A stretch of DNA of 64,000 nt from Pocillopora verrucosa (Eukaryota > Cnidaria > Anthozoa > Scleractinia > Pocilloporidae): NCBI RefSeq assembly GCF_036669915.1, contig NC_089323.1, positions 16,122,087 to 16,186,086 on the forward strand. Direction: 5' to 3'. Position numbers and translations under genes: made by a program. Of the stretch, positions 20,801-30,959 are shown piece by piece (the stretch's first letter is position 1; each line of letters starts with the position of its first letter). The notes beneath the pieces were generated by a model that saw nothing but the letters and a program-made list of their open reading frames with translations, was not told where the DNA came from and ran no database searches.

Positions 20801-22406
20801 GTATTGTATGGTGGTTACATGGTTAGTGAACTTGACTGGACTGAGGGTCTGAGCACTATCTGGCTCACTGTGTTGTGTTCTTTTACTAGTCCCTTCCCTC
20901 ACACAATACCTCTGTCCACTTAACCCTTTAACTCCCAGATCAAATTTGTAATTCTCCTTACTGTCAACCATACAATTATTATAATGTTAGTTCAGAGAAT
21001 TTAGTATTGAATCAACTTATTATCTCCAAATTAACATTTTTCTTTGTTCTCATCACTTATCTGGTTGATATTGTATTAACACTGTAAGGAGAAATTCTGT
21101 CTTGGTCACTTATGGGAGTTAAAGGGTTAAGGGTAAAAATAGGTACTGGCACACTGTCACTAAAACTTGACAAAATGCTGGAAGGTAATCTTGTGACAGA
21201 TTCCTATCCTGCCTGGGGAAAGAGAGGGGTGTAGAAATATTTGTAGTTGCCTCATGCTACTGAAACTGGTGTCTTTTCCAACAGATTATGCCTTCTGACT
21301 TTATAAGGCAACTGAACCCTTTCACTCCTAAGATCAAAATATCAGGTTTATCTACAGTGCCTTTCTCATTGTTTTCAATCTGAGAATTTGTATTTAGGTA
21401 TATCAAACTATATCCCTTAACCCTTTACACACTAACATCAGTATACATATTCTCCATACTGTTCTCTATACATTTCCTATGGTACTGACAAGGAGAATTT
21501 GTTTAACAATCAAGAGCTTCTTTAGTTGGTGATCATTTCCTCTATTCTCATGACCTCAATGTTTGTTTTGACTGTGATACTGATGGGAGAAATTAGTTGC
21601 TAATCACTTTTGAGGTTTAAAGGGTTAGCTGATATTTTTCTTTTCTCTCTTTACCTTTCTGCTAAAAAAATGTATTGGTACAGTTAGGAGAAATTCCTTA
21701 TTGATCACTCTTTAGAGTGAAAGGGTTACCCCTTTAACTCCCATGAGCAACCAAGACAACATTTCTCCTTACAATATCAATACAATATTAACCAGATGAG
21801 TCATGAGAATAAAGAAAAAGATCAATTTGGGGATAATAAGTTGATCCAATACTTAATTCTCTGAACTAACATTATAAGAATTGTATGGTTGACAGTAAGG
21901 AGAATTACAAATTTGGTCCAGAAGTTGAAGGGTTAACCTTATTATCTTTTTGAAGACGATGAATTGTTTTTTTTTCCAGATATATTTTTAAGAACCAAAA
22001 GAAGGCAGGGCTGCAAGAATTGGGCCCCAGATTTACACTTAAGCTCCGCTCTTTACAACGAGGAACTTTCGATTCCAAGTTTGGAGAATATGAATGGATT
22101 CATAAGGTTTGTACAATTGAATTTCAGGAGGAACATAAGCTGTAACAACAACAATAATTTTTGGCACATGGCTTTTGAAAAGTGATTACTTTGAATGGCT
22201 TCAGTAGAATTTCTTTTTTTTTTATGGAGGCAATCTTAAGATGAAAATGATTTGTTCTAAAATGATACAACATTCAACCCAAAAAGAGAATTTATTTACT
22301 AGAATAGTATTTTTTTCCTATTACTCAAGAGCTTCTCAATTTTCGTTATCTTTCTGTTTTGCAGAGAAAAGAGATGGATACAAGCCGCAAAAAGTTCTTC
22401 CTTTGA
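14889..22406 (+). CDS. RPF1: Ribosome production factor 1 (Brix domain), eight exons
   Basis: Exons 14889-15044, 16615-16695, 16913-17008, 17887-18040, 18762-18844, 19779-19957, 21980-22106 and 22365-22406 join in frame to 305 residues ending [13 protein letters not shown]. All junctions are GT-AG; the exon 4 donor (A|GTATCC) is the weakest. The N-terminus is basic and coiled ([13 protein letters not shown]). From residue ~90 comes the Brix fold: [12 protein letters not shown], a mid part with [32 protein letters not shown], then [20 protein letters not shown] and [13 protein letters not shown]. These are hallmark RPF1 sequences. RPF1 acts in the nucleolus in large-subunit (60S) rRNA processing. 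The protein is shorter than the human one (about 350 residues) mainly in the N-terminal arm. It shares a promoter with the IgGFc-like gene. Introns are loaded with MITEs and SINEs. Confidence 0.95.
15298..15506 (-). mobile_element. AACCCTTTA-family MITE (type A)
   Basis: Begins AACCCTCTAAACCCAAAGAG and ends GATGTTAGGATATAAAGGGT. ATCTAATTTCTCCTTAC and TTCTCCTTTT words are shared with the reverse-oriented copies in the Ras-type gene. In RPF1 intron 1, antisense to the gene. Absent from the left duplication unit, so it inserted after the duplication or was lost there. Confidence 0.7.
15826..15980. repeat. TGTTCATTAA/GTGGCACAC inverted-repeat element
   Basis: Fuller partner of 6033-6140: GGGTTTGTTCATTAATAGAT at one end and CTATTCATGAACAGAC at the other, with AAGTGGTAAGAACATCAGTG facing TGTTCTAACCAC in the middle. 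It would fold into a long imperfect hairpin. Confidence 0.55.
16241..16400 (+). mobile_element. tRNA-derived SINE, probable
   Basis: A tRNA-like head with a box A-like stretch (GATACAGTAGTGAGAG) and box B-like GGTTTGAATCC, 50-60 bp apart. It lies in RPF1 intron 1. The 3' end is unclear and no target duplication was found. Confidence 0.45.
17535..17750 (+). mobile_element. AACCCTTTA-family MITE (type B)
   Basis: Begins AACCACTGAACTCCCATGAA and ends GATCTGGGAGTTAAGGGTTT. Contains CAAGACAGAATTTCTCCTTA, AATTTGGGGATAATTAGTTG and TTGTATGGTTGACAGTAAGG. In RPF1 intron 3. Confidence 0.75.
18888..19102 (+). mobile_element. AACCCTTTA-family MITE (type A)
   Basis: Begins ATCCTTTACACCCTAACATC and ends CCTAGGGGTTAAAAGGTTAA. 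The interior has GTATTCTCCATACTGTTCTC and GATTCAGGGGTGATACTG. In RPF1 intron 5, just after exon 5. Confidence 0.75.
19354..19748 (+). mobile_element. SINE with tRNA-like head and TTGGGCAG core
   Basis: The head has GATTCTGGGTGGAG and box B GGTTCAAGAACC. The body has GTGTTCTTGGGCAGATCACT, a core resembling that of widespread metazoan SINEs, and CCAGCATCCTATCCAAGGGG. The tail is AT-rich (AATGAAATAAAGCTTG). A second, older copy of the same family lies at 20805-21290. In RPF1 intron 5. Confidence 0.65.
20205..20365. repeat. TGTTCATTAA/GTGGCACAC family relative
   Basis: Has AATCGATCACACGTGATGTT, GGAAAGAACAAGAAAGTGGC and ACATCTTCTGTGACCTATTA followed by ATCAACAGACCCACAGC, in the same order as 15826-15980 but more diverged. 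In RPF1 intron 6. Confidence 0.4.
20521..20790 (+). mobile_element. tRNA-derived SINE (Thr-like head)
   Basis: Box A TGGCTGAGTGGTAAGGGTGC, an anticodon-loop-like CTTGTAATC and box B GGTTCAAGTCC make a tRNA-like head. An unrelated body follows (CAGTCATTGTAAAGCACTAT, GTGATAGAAATAGTGCTATA), then an AT-rich tail (AAATAAAGCATTTATTGATA). The long non-tRNA body argues for a SINE and against a real tRNA gene. In RPF1 intron 6. Confidence 0.75.
20805..21290 (+). mobile_element. Old SINE split by a type B MITE
   Basis: The left part (20805-20921, GTGTTGTGTTCTTTTACTAG, CAATACCTCTGTCCACT) and the right part (about 21132-21290, AATAGGTACTGGCACACTGT, GTTGCCTCATGCTACTGAAA) are collinear with the intact SINE at 19354-19748. 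The break falls inside the CCACCCAG...TACC segment, and the MITE at 20922-21131 fills the gap. Diverged, so older than the MITE. Confidence 0.7.
20922..21131 (-). mobile_element. AACCCTTTA-family MITE (type B), nested in a SINE
   Basis: Begins TTAACCCTTTAACTCCCAGA and ends GGGAGTTAAAGGGTTAA, an almost exact terminal inverted repeat. Interior words AATTCTCCTTACTGTCAACC and AAGGAGAAATTCTGTCTTGG identify type B. It looks young (ends nearly perfect). Confidence 0.8.
21312..21728. mobile_element. AACCCTTTCACTCC-family element split by a type A MITE
   Basis: The left half begins GAACCCTTTCACTCCTAAGA and stops at about 21417. The right half resumes at about 21633 (GCTGATATTTTTC) and ends TAGAGTGAAAGGGTTA. 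The type A copy at 21418-21632 sits between. Related to the elements at 54388-54597 and 54787-54996. Confidence 0.6.
21418..21632 (+). mobile_element. AACCCTTTA-family MITE (type A), nested
   Basis: Begins TTAACCCTTTACACACTAAC and ends TTGAGGTTTAAAGGGTTA. The middle has ATTCTCCATACTGTTCTCTA and GACAAGGAGAATTTG. It interrupts the element at 21312-21728. Confidence 0.75.
21727..21937 (+). mobile_element. AACCCTTTA-family MITE (type B)
   Basis: Begins ACCCCTTTAACTCCCATGAG and ends CAGAAGTTGAAGGGTTAA. It abuts the preceding element with no spacer, about 40 bp before the acceptor of RPF1 exon 7 (exon start 21980). Confidence 0.75.
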
Positions 22407-22507
22407 TCTTACTAGATTGCCTGGAGTAATTTAATCATCTTTTTTAATTTAGATACTTAATCTCTCTTAGGGATTTCACCTCTCTTTGAGGCAGAGGATT
22501 TTCTTTT

Positions 22508-22722
22508 CTTAACCCTTCACATCCTAGAATCAGTTTGCATATTCTCCATACTGTTCTCTATACAATTCCTAAGGTGCTGGTAAGGAGAATTTGTTCAAAA
22601 ATTTTGGGATTCTTTAGATGGTGATCATTTCCTTTATTCTTGTGACCTTAATGTGTGATTCAGGAGTGATATTGTAAGGAGAAATTAAATTTTAGTCACT
22701 CCTAGGGTTAAAGGTTTGAAGG
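22508..22722 (+). mobile_element. AACCCTTTA-family MITE (type A)
   Basis: Begins TTAACCCTTCACATCCTAGA; interior ATTCTCCATACTGTTCTCTA, GGTAAGGAGAATTTG and TGTAAGGAGAAATTAAATT; ends CTCCTAGGGTTAAAGG. About 100 bp beyond the RPF1 stop codon, so it may lie in the 3' UTR. Confidence 0.75.
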
Positions 22723-24100
22723 AACCTATTAGAAAAGGGAGACTGTGTTTAAACTTTTAGTAATCTGTGAGACAGCCAGATATGTTGCTCAATCCCTCAA
22801 GAGTTACTAAAAATTAGCAATTTGAATTGACTTAAATGTGAAAAATCTGCTCAGAGAACCATTAACAACTCAATCATTATCATCATCTTTGTCGCAGCTA
22901 TGATTATTTCCATTGTGTCAAATTCCCATAGAGTGAAAATCTATGAAAAAAATGTTCTTATCTGCTTCTGTGTCCTCTCCAAAGTAAGACTCTTACTACA
23001 ATGGTGGGGATATTAAAAAGTGAAAATTGATATTTGCCAAAAATACAATAAAGGATATTTCTTCAAAGTGAAATGTTATGCCTTCAGTTACTTGTAAAAT
23101 ATTTTACAGATCATTATTTATGTTTTATAATTAATTAAATGAATGTATTTGGTCTCTTTTGGTCTGAAGGTTTTCCATGTGACTGCATACTTCTAGGATA
23201 ATTACAACAACAGTTTTTTAACCTAATAAATTTGTTCTATCAGTAAATTCAGTTTGATTGTTTCTGTGGCTTTATGGCTGCTCATCTCACATGGGAAATG
23301 ATCTATGTCATATACACTCTCTGTTTTTGCCTGTTTTCACTACCAGGAGTGTAAGGCTTAGATATTGCTGACAAATAAAAAATACTTTTTAATCAAAGGA
23401 CCCCCACCTCCCCTAGCTATGCCCTTGAACCTGTTAAAGTAAAAATGGTGCTCAAATAGTGATGAAAACCCCTTAAAGGGTAGATTTAGCTAAAGGTTTC
23501 CTTGTAACTGATCAATCTCAAAGAATATGTGATCATTTTCAAAATAATTTTCATTTCTTGGCTCCTTATGGACATTTTTTGGATCACTCTGTTCGTGATA
23601 ACTCCGTCCATTAAGTTGAGCGTTCCGCCTGTCCCGGTTGGGGTTTCCTATACCAACCATTACCCATTTCTATTTTACCCTTAGCTCCCACAGATATGAT
23701 TAAAAAGTAATTAACCTCTTGAAGTTTTATTTTATCAACTTCCTTGATTTTAAAGCTAAGCATTAGCTTTTAGGGGAATAGACAATCTTTCTCTGGCGTT
23801 TCTGTTGAAATTTCTCTCACATCACTCTTAGTTTCCCTTCTGGATCAACGTGTTTCCTTTTTATCTTCTTCATCGGTCATTCGATTGGTATTTTCGCTAT
23901 CAACCACTCCCCTCTTAAATTTCTGCATCCAGAGGTAGGTAATAAATTATTTTTCAAGAATATATTTTGCTAGATGTTTACAGTTTAAATTTGGTGTACA
24001 AGAGAAAATGCTAGTCGTCAGTGTCTTTCCGAGGAATCAGACAAGGCGGGAAAAAGGCGGAAGTAATCCAAGACAAGTCCCATGATGCATAGCAATTGTT
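22723..24100. other. Intergenic, no feature recognised
   Basis: AT-rich spacer downstream of RPF1. No conserved coding frame, RNA gene or clear repeat was seen. The stretch at about 23585-23640 (GAGCGTTCCGCCTGTCCCGG) is a GC-rich island of unknown nature. Confidence 0.4.
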
Positions 24101-24258
24101 TGGCATGGCGGCCATGTCAAGTGGTCGTGTGGCCCAGGAAGATTACTCAATTCAATCGACTTAATTCTTCTAAAAAGGTTTGTTTCGTATTCTAGTGCTT
24201 AAAAAAGTGTTATTACTTCATTTTCAACATTTGTAGACTGAATTTACTCCGTTTTCAG

Positions 24259-26999
24259 GCTGGTGGTGGGAAATTATTTAAGACATCAGGTTCCCGGCGA
24301 TGACAATGATTTGTTCGCATTTAACACGGTAAGATTTGTGCGTTTATTTTACTTTACTTTATTTTTTAGTTTAATGCTACCATAAGACTTAGAGAGATTT
24401 CTCATATACTCTCTTAGACTACTTCAAGGGACAATACCTGGTAAAACTCATCGCCATTTTGTAACCAGGGCACTTCAAGGCTTGTTTATGTAAATTTATA
24501 ATGTTAACTCTTTGTTGATTTTTTTTTTGGAAAAAAAGCGATTTTATTTTCTTGTGAAATCCACAATTTATTAAAATAAATCAGCTACATTGAGACCATT
24601 AGCCATAACATTTCAACTCACCCACTTAATACATCATGGCTGCATGCTTGCTTTTTGAGTTGTAGTTATATCAAATGTTACATTGATCATTGACATTTTA
24701 TCAAACAGGAATATGGGAACTGGAACATGAAGTGGATCAGCTGCAGCAATCAGGACATGACCATCATCTTCAAAGAGTTGTTGTTTTACTTAATTGTAAT
24801 CCAGCCTTTGGGTGAACCAGGTAAACAAAATTCTTGTTTAAGCCAAGTTCAGTGCTATATTCACCTGAGACATGCACTCTATCTAAAGAACCATGCTTGA
24901 TTCTCACTGTGTATTAGATATGAATTACTCCCCTACGTTTTGTATTGGAACATGGGGAGGGAGGGGGGGGGGGTGGGTTCACTGTAAGCCTGAGCATCTC
25001 TGTCTCAATCTTAGGCTGCTTCATAGTGTCCTTCCACACTCCCCCTACCCCCTCCACCCATGTCTCCCCTTACCCCTCCACTCATGTCCTTAGCTCTGAA
25101 TGTGACCAATGGTAAGGACTAATTTACCATGGAAACAAATTCAGCGCTGTAGCCCCTGAGAGAATTCTTGTAAACAAAATTGTGGGACAACACAAGAACA
25201 AACATAGGCATTCAACACAGAGTAGTGACAATATCTTCAGTATAATTATAATTTGTGCAATTGGAAAAGAATGCCTTAGAATTTGCAAACTTTCTGATAA
25301 CAATGTGATTCTCTACCAACTAATTTGTGAATCTTTGAGTGGAAAGGAGCTTCATCCTGTGATCGCATCAAGAGGTTTTTAGTTGAGATGGCATAGTCTG
25401 AGACTTTACTTGAACTTTGTACACTGCTTACAATAGGCAAATTGTGATACAACATCAGTTACCTAAAAGTCAATTGAAGAACATGAATGTTGAAATTTCC
25501 AATTAGGTTAAGAACTGAAAAAAAGGAATTTAGGTGTAGTTTTTAAAAAGGTACAGTAACCATGTGACAACCAAAAGAGAGGGAAAGAATTAACAAAGGC
25601 ACCCTGGATAGTATGTGACAACCAAAAGAAAGGGAGAGAATAAACAAAGGCACCCTCGATAGTAGCTCCTATTCCCCCAGTTTGCTTTTTTCCTCTTACT
25701 TGCTGGCTTTTCTCTGGGTTGCTTTTAGTCCAAAAATTGGGAAGGAGAGGTTGATTAAGCAAAGAAGAAAAGACATGAATAAATAATAGCAGGGGTACTT
25801 GTGGAAAATTTTCTCAAGTTATTTCCTTTGAAATTTTGTGGCTTTGTTGTTATCTTAGCCCTCCATACAATCAGTAGAATCTAATGCATGTTTCTTTAGT
25901 AAATTGCATGTCCAGGTTATTTTATATACAGTCAAACCTTACTAAGGGGCAACCTTTTAGAAAATGAAGGATAATGTCTCACTTAAATTTTTCTGTAAAG
26001 GCAATTTCTATTTATTAAGTTTCAAATAAAAAAGAACTGTTTAAAAGTAATTGGCCAAAAAAACACTACCAAAATGGTTACATGGTTAAATTGACTTGCA
26101 ATTGGAAATCCTTTTTATTAATACAACTCTTCACCTTAGTTGCTGCAAGATGAAAACAATGCTTTTTTCCTAAAGAAATGCTTGAGTTTGTTACGGAGAC
26201 TTGCTGTTGACATTGACTGGAAACACCATATCAAAAATTTGCATCTTGAGTAGTACTTTGAATTAATGACATCTAATGGCAAGTCGGAGGATAAGGCTAA
26301 CAAATCATTGCTTTCAGTGAACTGAGCTGTTAGGAAGAAAACTCGTGCTTACAGTGCAAACACACAGGTTTTGAAAGAGGCACCAAGAAACTGGTTCATG
26401 ACAACATTTATTGTTCAGAATAGTGTCTCATGCTGTATAATTGCCTCCAAATTACTTTAATTTATTAAGATTCATATTGAAAACATTTATTTTGGTCAAT
26501 CTAAGGTTGTTATCAATGGATGGTTTGACTGTGTAAGGGCCTATTTACACGGTACGACTTTGTCGCATGCGACAAGCTTACGACAGGCTTACGACACTAA
26601 TTGGTTCGTGTAAATCAAACCTACAACTCGCTTACGACTCTTAAGTCATGTCGTAGGCCTGTCGTAAGCTTGTCGCATGCGACAAAGTCGTGCCGTGTAA
26701 ATAGGCCTTAATGCAATTTATTTACTGTGAACTTAATGCGTTTATTTTCTTAAAATCTCTCCAGCTTTTCCTCAGTGAACTGAGTTTCAATCATTTTCAA
26801 ATTACAAAATATCAGCTTTGTTCAAATTTATTTTTGTATTTCAGAAAACAAACACGTTTACTATTGCGTGACTGATTGTACAATTTGTTACCAAAACAAT
26901 GTCACATGTCTCGCAAATCACCACAAAAAAATTTATCAAAATGGAAAGAAAAATTTACGCAACGTAAACGCAAATCAAAAACTCAAACGTCGCTTTTAA
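24259..26999 (+). CDS. Unrecognised candidate spliced gene (3' exons)
   Basis: Three exons keep one frame and have good splice signals. 24259-24328 (acceptor GTTTTCAG, donor GTAAGA) encodes LVVGNYLRHQVPGDDNDLFA and a little more. 24709-24820 (acceptor AAACAG, donor GTAAAC) encodes EYGNWNMKWI through IQPLGEP. 26845-26999 (acceptor TGTATTTCAG) encodes NKHVYYCVTDCTICYQNNVT and ends KLKRRF then TAA. The visible part is about 111 residues with a Cys-containing segment (CxxxCxxC...C). An upstream exon ending at 24177 (donor GTTTGT) fits the phase but has no in-frame ATG, so the true start is unknown. I do not recognise the protein; it could be a decayed or mis-joined gene. Confidence 0.35.
25562..25663. 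repeat. 51-bp tandem duplication
   Basis: Two adjacent 51-bp units each starting ATGTGACAACCAAAAGA and ending GCACCCT(G/C)GATAGT, with about 4 differences. In the last intron of the unrecognised candidate gene. Confidence 0.8.
26534..26710. mobile_element. Palindromic MITE, ~177 bp
   Basis: The ends are TAAGGGCCTATTTACACGG and CCGTGTAAATAGGCCTTA. The arms continue through TCGCATGCGACAAGCTTACG on both sides with about two mismatches over roughly 55 bp. The middle is ACGACACTAATTGGTTCGTG. No coding capacity. The near-perfect arms point to recent insertion. Confidence 0.85.
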
Positions 27000-27904
27000 A
27001 GGAAATTTTTAAGTCACACATAGACTGGTTAATCTTTTTTCCAATATTAGGTCAAATATTAGGAAACAAAACTCTTGAAAAATGATTTTTTTCCTCAATT
27101 TTAATTATAATTGGTCAGAGTTGCTTTCTTAGGTTGTCGATCGACCGAATAATTTTCCGAAGTAACAGGAATTTTTATAAGACTTCCTCCCGCTCACAAG
27201 TAATTAAGATTAACTGAGGAAAATGGAGAGGTTTTCAGAAGATGTACCTGAACTCTTCAGTCTTAAAACAGATTTAATTCCTCTCTATGATTGCGATCTT
27301 GAAATCGGGAAAAGGGAAGTTGATTTTACGCAAAATTCTTAACACTAACATAGGAAGATAAATCGATCGGAACGCGCTGGGGGAAGTTAGAGATCGAACA
27401 TTGATAAAGGACTGAGTTTGTATTCACAGTAAATAATTTTTGAGGTTTCAATAATACTCTGTGGTACTGTGGATTCTAAAAAAAAAAAAGGTTGTTTCTG
27501 TTTCAATGTACGCCGTAAACATATCCGAAATTTAATTATCAATTCAAGTACTTGTTCCCTATTGTCACGCAACAAAAGTGAACATTATGTCACGAATTCG
27601 GATTACGAAACAAAGAAATTCTAAGTTAAGTTTCGGCCGAAGTTTGTGTCTGCGGTGTACTTGGGTAATAGAAATGAACTGTTTGCTTGAAACCAAACAT
27701 AACTCGACACCACAAAGTTTTGTTGAAACTTCCATTGAACTTGGTTTTATTTGAAAGGTTTATTTAGTTCACTCAAACAACTGGATTGCAAAGTAAAACA
27801 ACATGCCATTTTATTGAGGAAATAAAACATTGTCTCTGTTGTCCGTGACCTTACTAAATAAAAAAATGGTTACCAAAAAAAAAAAAGCAATAATGTATTC
27901 CAAC
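27000..27904. other. AT-rich spacer, no gene recognised
   Basis: No coding exon, RNA gene or repeat family was identified. There are scattered A-runs (27479-27489) and an A-run ahead of the inverted repeat at about 27875-27888. Confidence 0.4.
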
Positions 27905-30128
27905 TTTCAAATCCTGTACAGTTCCATCTGATCCCTTAGTCCAAGCTGGGGACAGTTGAACACTTGGAAGAGTTGACCACTTGCTCCCAAGTAGGGGGGA
28001 CAGGGTAAAGGAAAGTGAGAGTTTGCTCCCAATGCCTCCAGGGTCTTTCTCCTAATTTGTCACAATACCGCAGCTAATCAATTTGGAATTAATGAGTCGG
28101 GAAAAAATTAAAATGCGGAATGGAATTTGACTGAAGGTGCTGATCTGCAAATCAATGTATCAAAAGCTAAAGTGATTTGCCTCGGCGGCAGTAGAAAAAA
28201 TCGCGCCATAAAATCAGTAGAAAAAAACCTAATTGAGTTAGAAATGTTCCCAACCAGGACAAAAAAACTGAAGCGCAAACTTGAGGTGCCTAATTTTCAG
28301 TGCACCGCCACTAAAAGCAAGGAAAGATACTGAATCGCACTAGTCTGGTTTGACTTTATCACACAAATGTTACCAAAGAGCACAAGTCGCTAAATTTCTC
28401 ATCAGTGAAGATACCCAAACCAGAATCTCTCTCTAATTTGATTGAAAATTATTTGCTACGATTTTTTATCCTTATGACTTCTGAAAAGGTTTAGATTTAT
28501 TTGAAATAAGGAAAAAATGATTGCGAAAGGTTTATGTTAATTATGCACATTCGGCTTGGTTTGTTTTTTGACTATTTTAAATCACAAGACGTCAACGGGG
28601 AATTGTTCCTTTTCAATCTTCAATCATGCACAAGCATTCGACGGAATAATTGGAGGAGAAAATAAAAGAACAACTCCCCAGAGAACGTCCGTGATCTGAA
28701 ACGGTCAAACAAAAAAAAAAACCGAACGAGCCTTAAACTAAGTGAAAAGCTAAACAAATGTTAGTAAACCTTGGAAGTTTTAAGACTAAGCTAAAGACTA
28801 GGACGCAGTAATTCTAATGGCTAACAAGATAGGAATAGATTTACCCAAGCCCTTCAAATTATTTATTCATGCGATTTAAATTGGCCTCCAAACCTAGATC
28901 GGTTAGATGTTTAAATTTCAGCTAAAGTATGTTTTTATTCCTATGCTGATTATTCCTAAGAATGCTCCCGCCACAAACTCATCTGTGACTGGAACATTGC
29001 GTGACGAGTCAACAAACAGCTGCGTGACGAGCCAACGAACAGCCGCGTGAACGCCAATAAAAGTAGGATCTGTAATTATTCTAAATAATGTAAAAGCAAC
29101 TCAACTCCTTATCTATCTGTATTAGTCCTTTGATTTAGGTTTTTTCCAAAATAAAACTAAGATAATTTTTAGTTGGCGAAGGATGATGAAAATCCTTTAA
29201 GTATTACTTATCCTAATTTAGGGAAAAAATGCTACTTTATCAAAAAAAAACAAAGGAAATTTGCCCATTCATGACTAAGCCTATTGTATATAATCCTGTT
29301 TTATTATTCCACATCGAAAAAATAAACTAATCCTGAAATTAAAGTATCTACAATATGATGTTTTTATGGTAAATAAATTCTGCTTAAGTAGAAAAAAAGA
29401 GATGAAGAAATTTTTCCTGAAATAAAAGTACAGATAAGTTTCATCCAATTCAAGAGGAGGAAAATCCTAGAGTAATAGAATTATTTTTAGATTGAAAGGA
29501 AATGCCACTTAGGGTTAGTCCTTATCAATGACTAGACGTAGTTTTTATAATTTATTTTCATAACTATATACCTACTACACTATGGTTATCCTAAACCGAT
29601 AGTATCTAAAATAATGTTTTCTACTTTAGTGAGAAAAAAATTTCAAGTAAATTTTGTTTATTTCTAATTAGGCCTATGGTTATTATTTTGTTTTATATTT
29701 AAGTTATAATGAAATGAAAAACTAAAGAAGAGAGATTTTGGATTCAGTATCAACCCATCAGAGAGACCCCCTGTAACTATTAGCTCAATTTGATGTCATT
29801 TGTGTGAGTCCAGTCAAACCAGACCAGAGAAATCCAGCAAAAATCCGCACTCCCAATGTAAATACACCTAAATTGACTCCTACAATTCAGCACAACTGTT
29901 TTAATGATCCTTGGCTGTAGAACATTTCAAGAAATACATTGAATGCAAATAAAGCACCTTCTGAGGCCAAAACTTGTCAAATTGATGCAGCAGTTCTGTG
30001 ACAAATTAGGTGACACCCCAAAGACAAAAGAGCAAACTCTCACCTTCCTTTACACTGTCCTCCCTACTTGAGAGCAAGTGGCCAACTCTTCCAAGTGTCC
30101 AACTGTCCCCAGCTTGAATTTTAGGATC
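27905..30128. repeat. Large inverted repeat, ~2.2 kb, with AT-rich interior
   Basis: The left arm (about 27905-28370) and the right arm (about 29790-30128, inverted) share AAGCTGGGGACAGTTG, ACACTTGGAAGAGTTG, GAGAGTTTGCTC, CCTAATTTGTCACA and GTCTGGTTTGACT in mirrored order. Arm identity is about 75-80% by eye, with more sequence in the left arm. The 1.4-kb interior has no coding frame of note; it includes a small direct repeat GCGTGACGAG(T/C)CAACAAAC near 29001-29050. It may be an old foldback or DNA transposon, or a segmental inversion. Confidence 0.65.
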
Positions 30129-30959
30129 AGACAAAGCATCACAGGAATTCTCAATTGGAATATTTCAGAGGACATCAGAATCACACCTTAGAACAGACAG
30201 AGCTCCCACAACCCAGTAGGGATGTGATTGACTAAATTTTTTTCCTTTGTTCTAGCTTCTAAGTGTGTGTGCCACCAGCAATCTGAAACTAAAGAATATA
30301 CTGAAAAAAATTAAGTAGATATGCAAGCTCATTAGCACAATCAATAACCTAGCAAATTATAAATAATGATATAAATAACGATAATGTTTCTTTTTTGATG
30401 ATGCTAATCAATGGCATAAAGCCTTAACCTTTTTAGCTAGTTCACGGATATGCCCAGATTACTGAGCTTAGAAAAACCTATCAGCTGTAGAACTGAGTGC
30501 TGAAAAAAGTTTATAGAGACCTACAGGAAATCTTAAGGGATATCATTATTTGCAAAGAGAAATATCCAGGGAAATATGCAAAGTGAAATTGTATCTAGCT
30601 TAGGGTTTTCACTTATTGCAGAAACAACCTTGATTCATGAAATTTTGATTTTGGATATTAATTTTGGCCATACTAAGGTGAATTCATGAAGAATCTGCTT
30701 TCATAATTTGACAAAATTACGGCAAACCCAGTAAAACCCAAAAATTTGTTCATCTACACTATGAATGAACTACCTGGTGAAAAATCTTAGTTAGCAGCAA
30801 CAAATGCAGCCTAAGAGACAAGATGATGAGGTAACCATAACCAAACTAAAATATTTATACTACTAATTATGAATAGTTTGTGCTAATGAGCTTTGCAAAT
30901 GTACTACCACCAACATCATGCCAGTGTGAAAGCAAAGACTTCTGGAGACCCTGAAAAAT
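30129..30959. other. AT-rich spacer, no gene recognised
   Basis: No conserved frame, RNA or defined repeat was seen. Confidence 0.35.
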
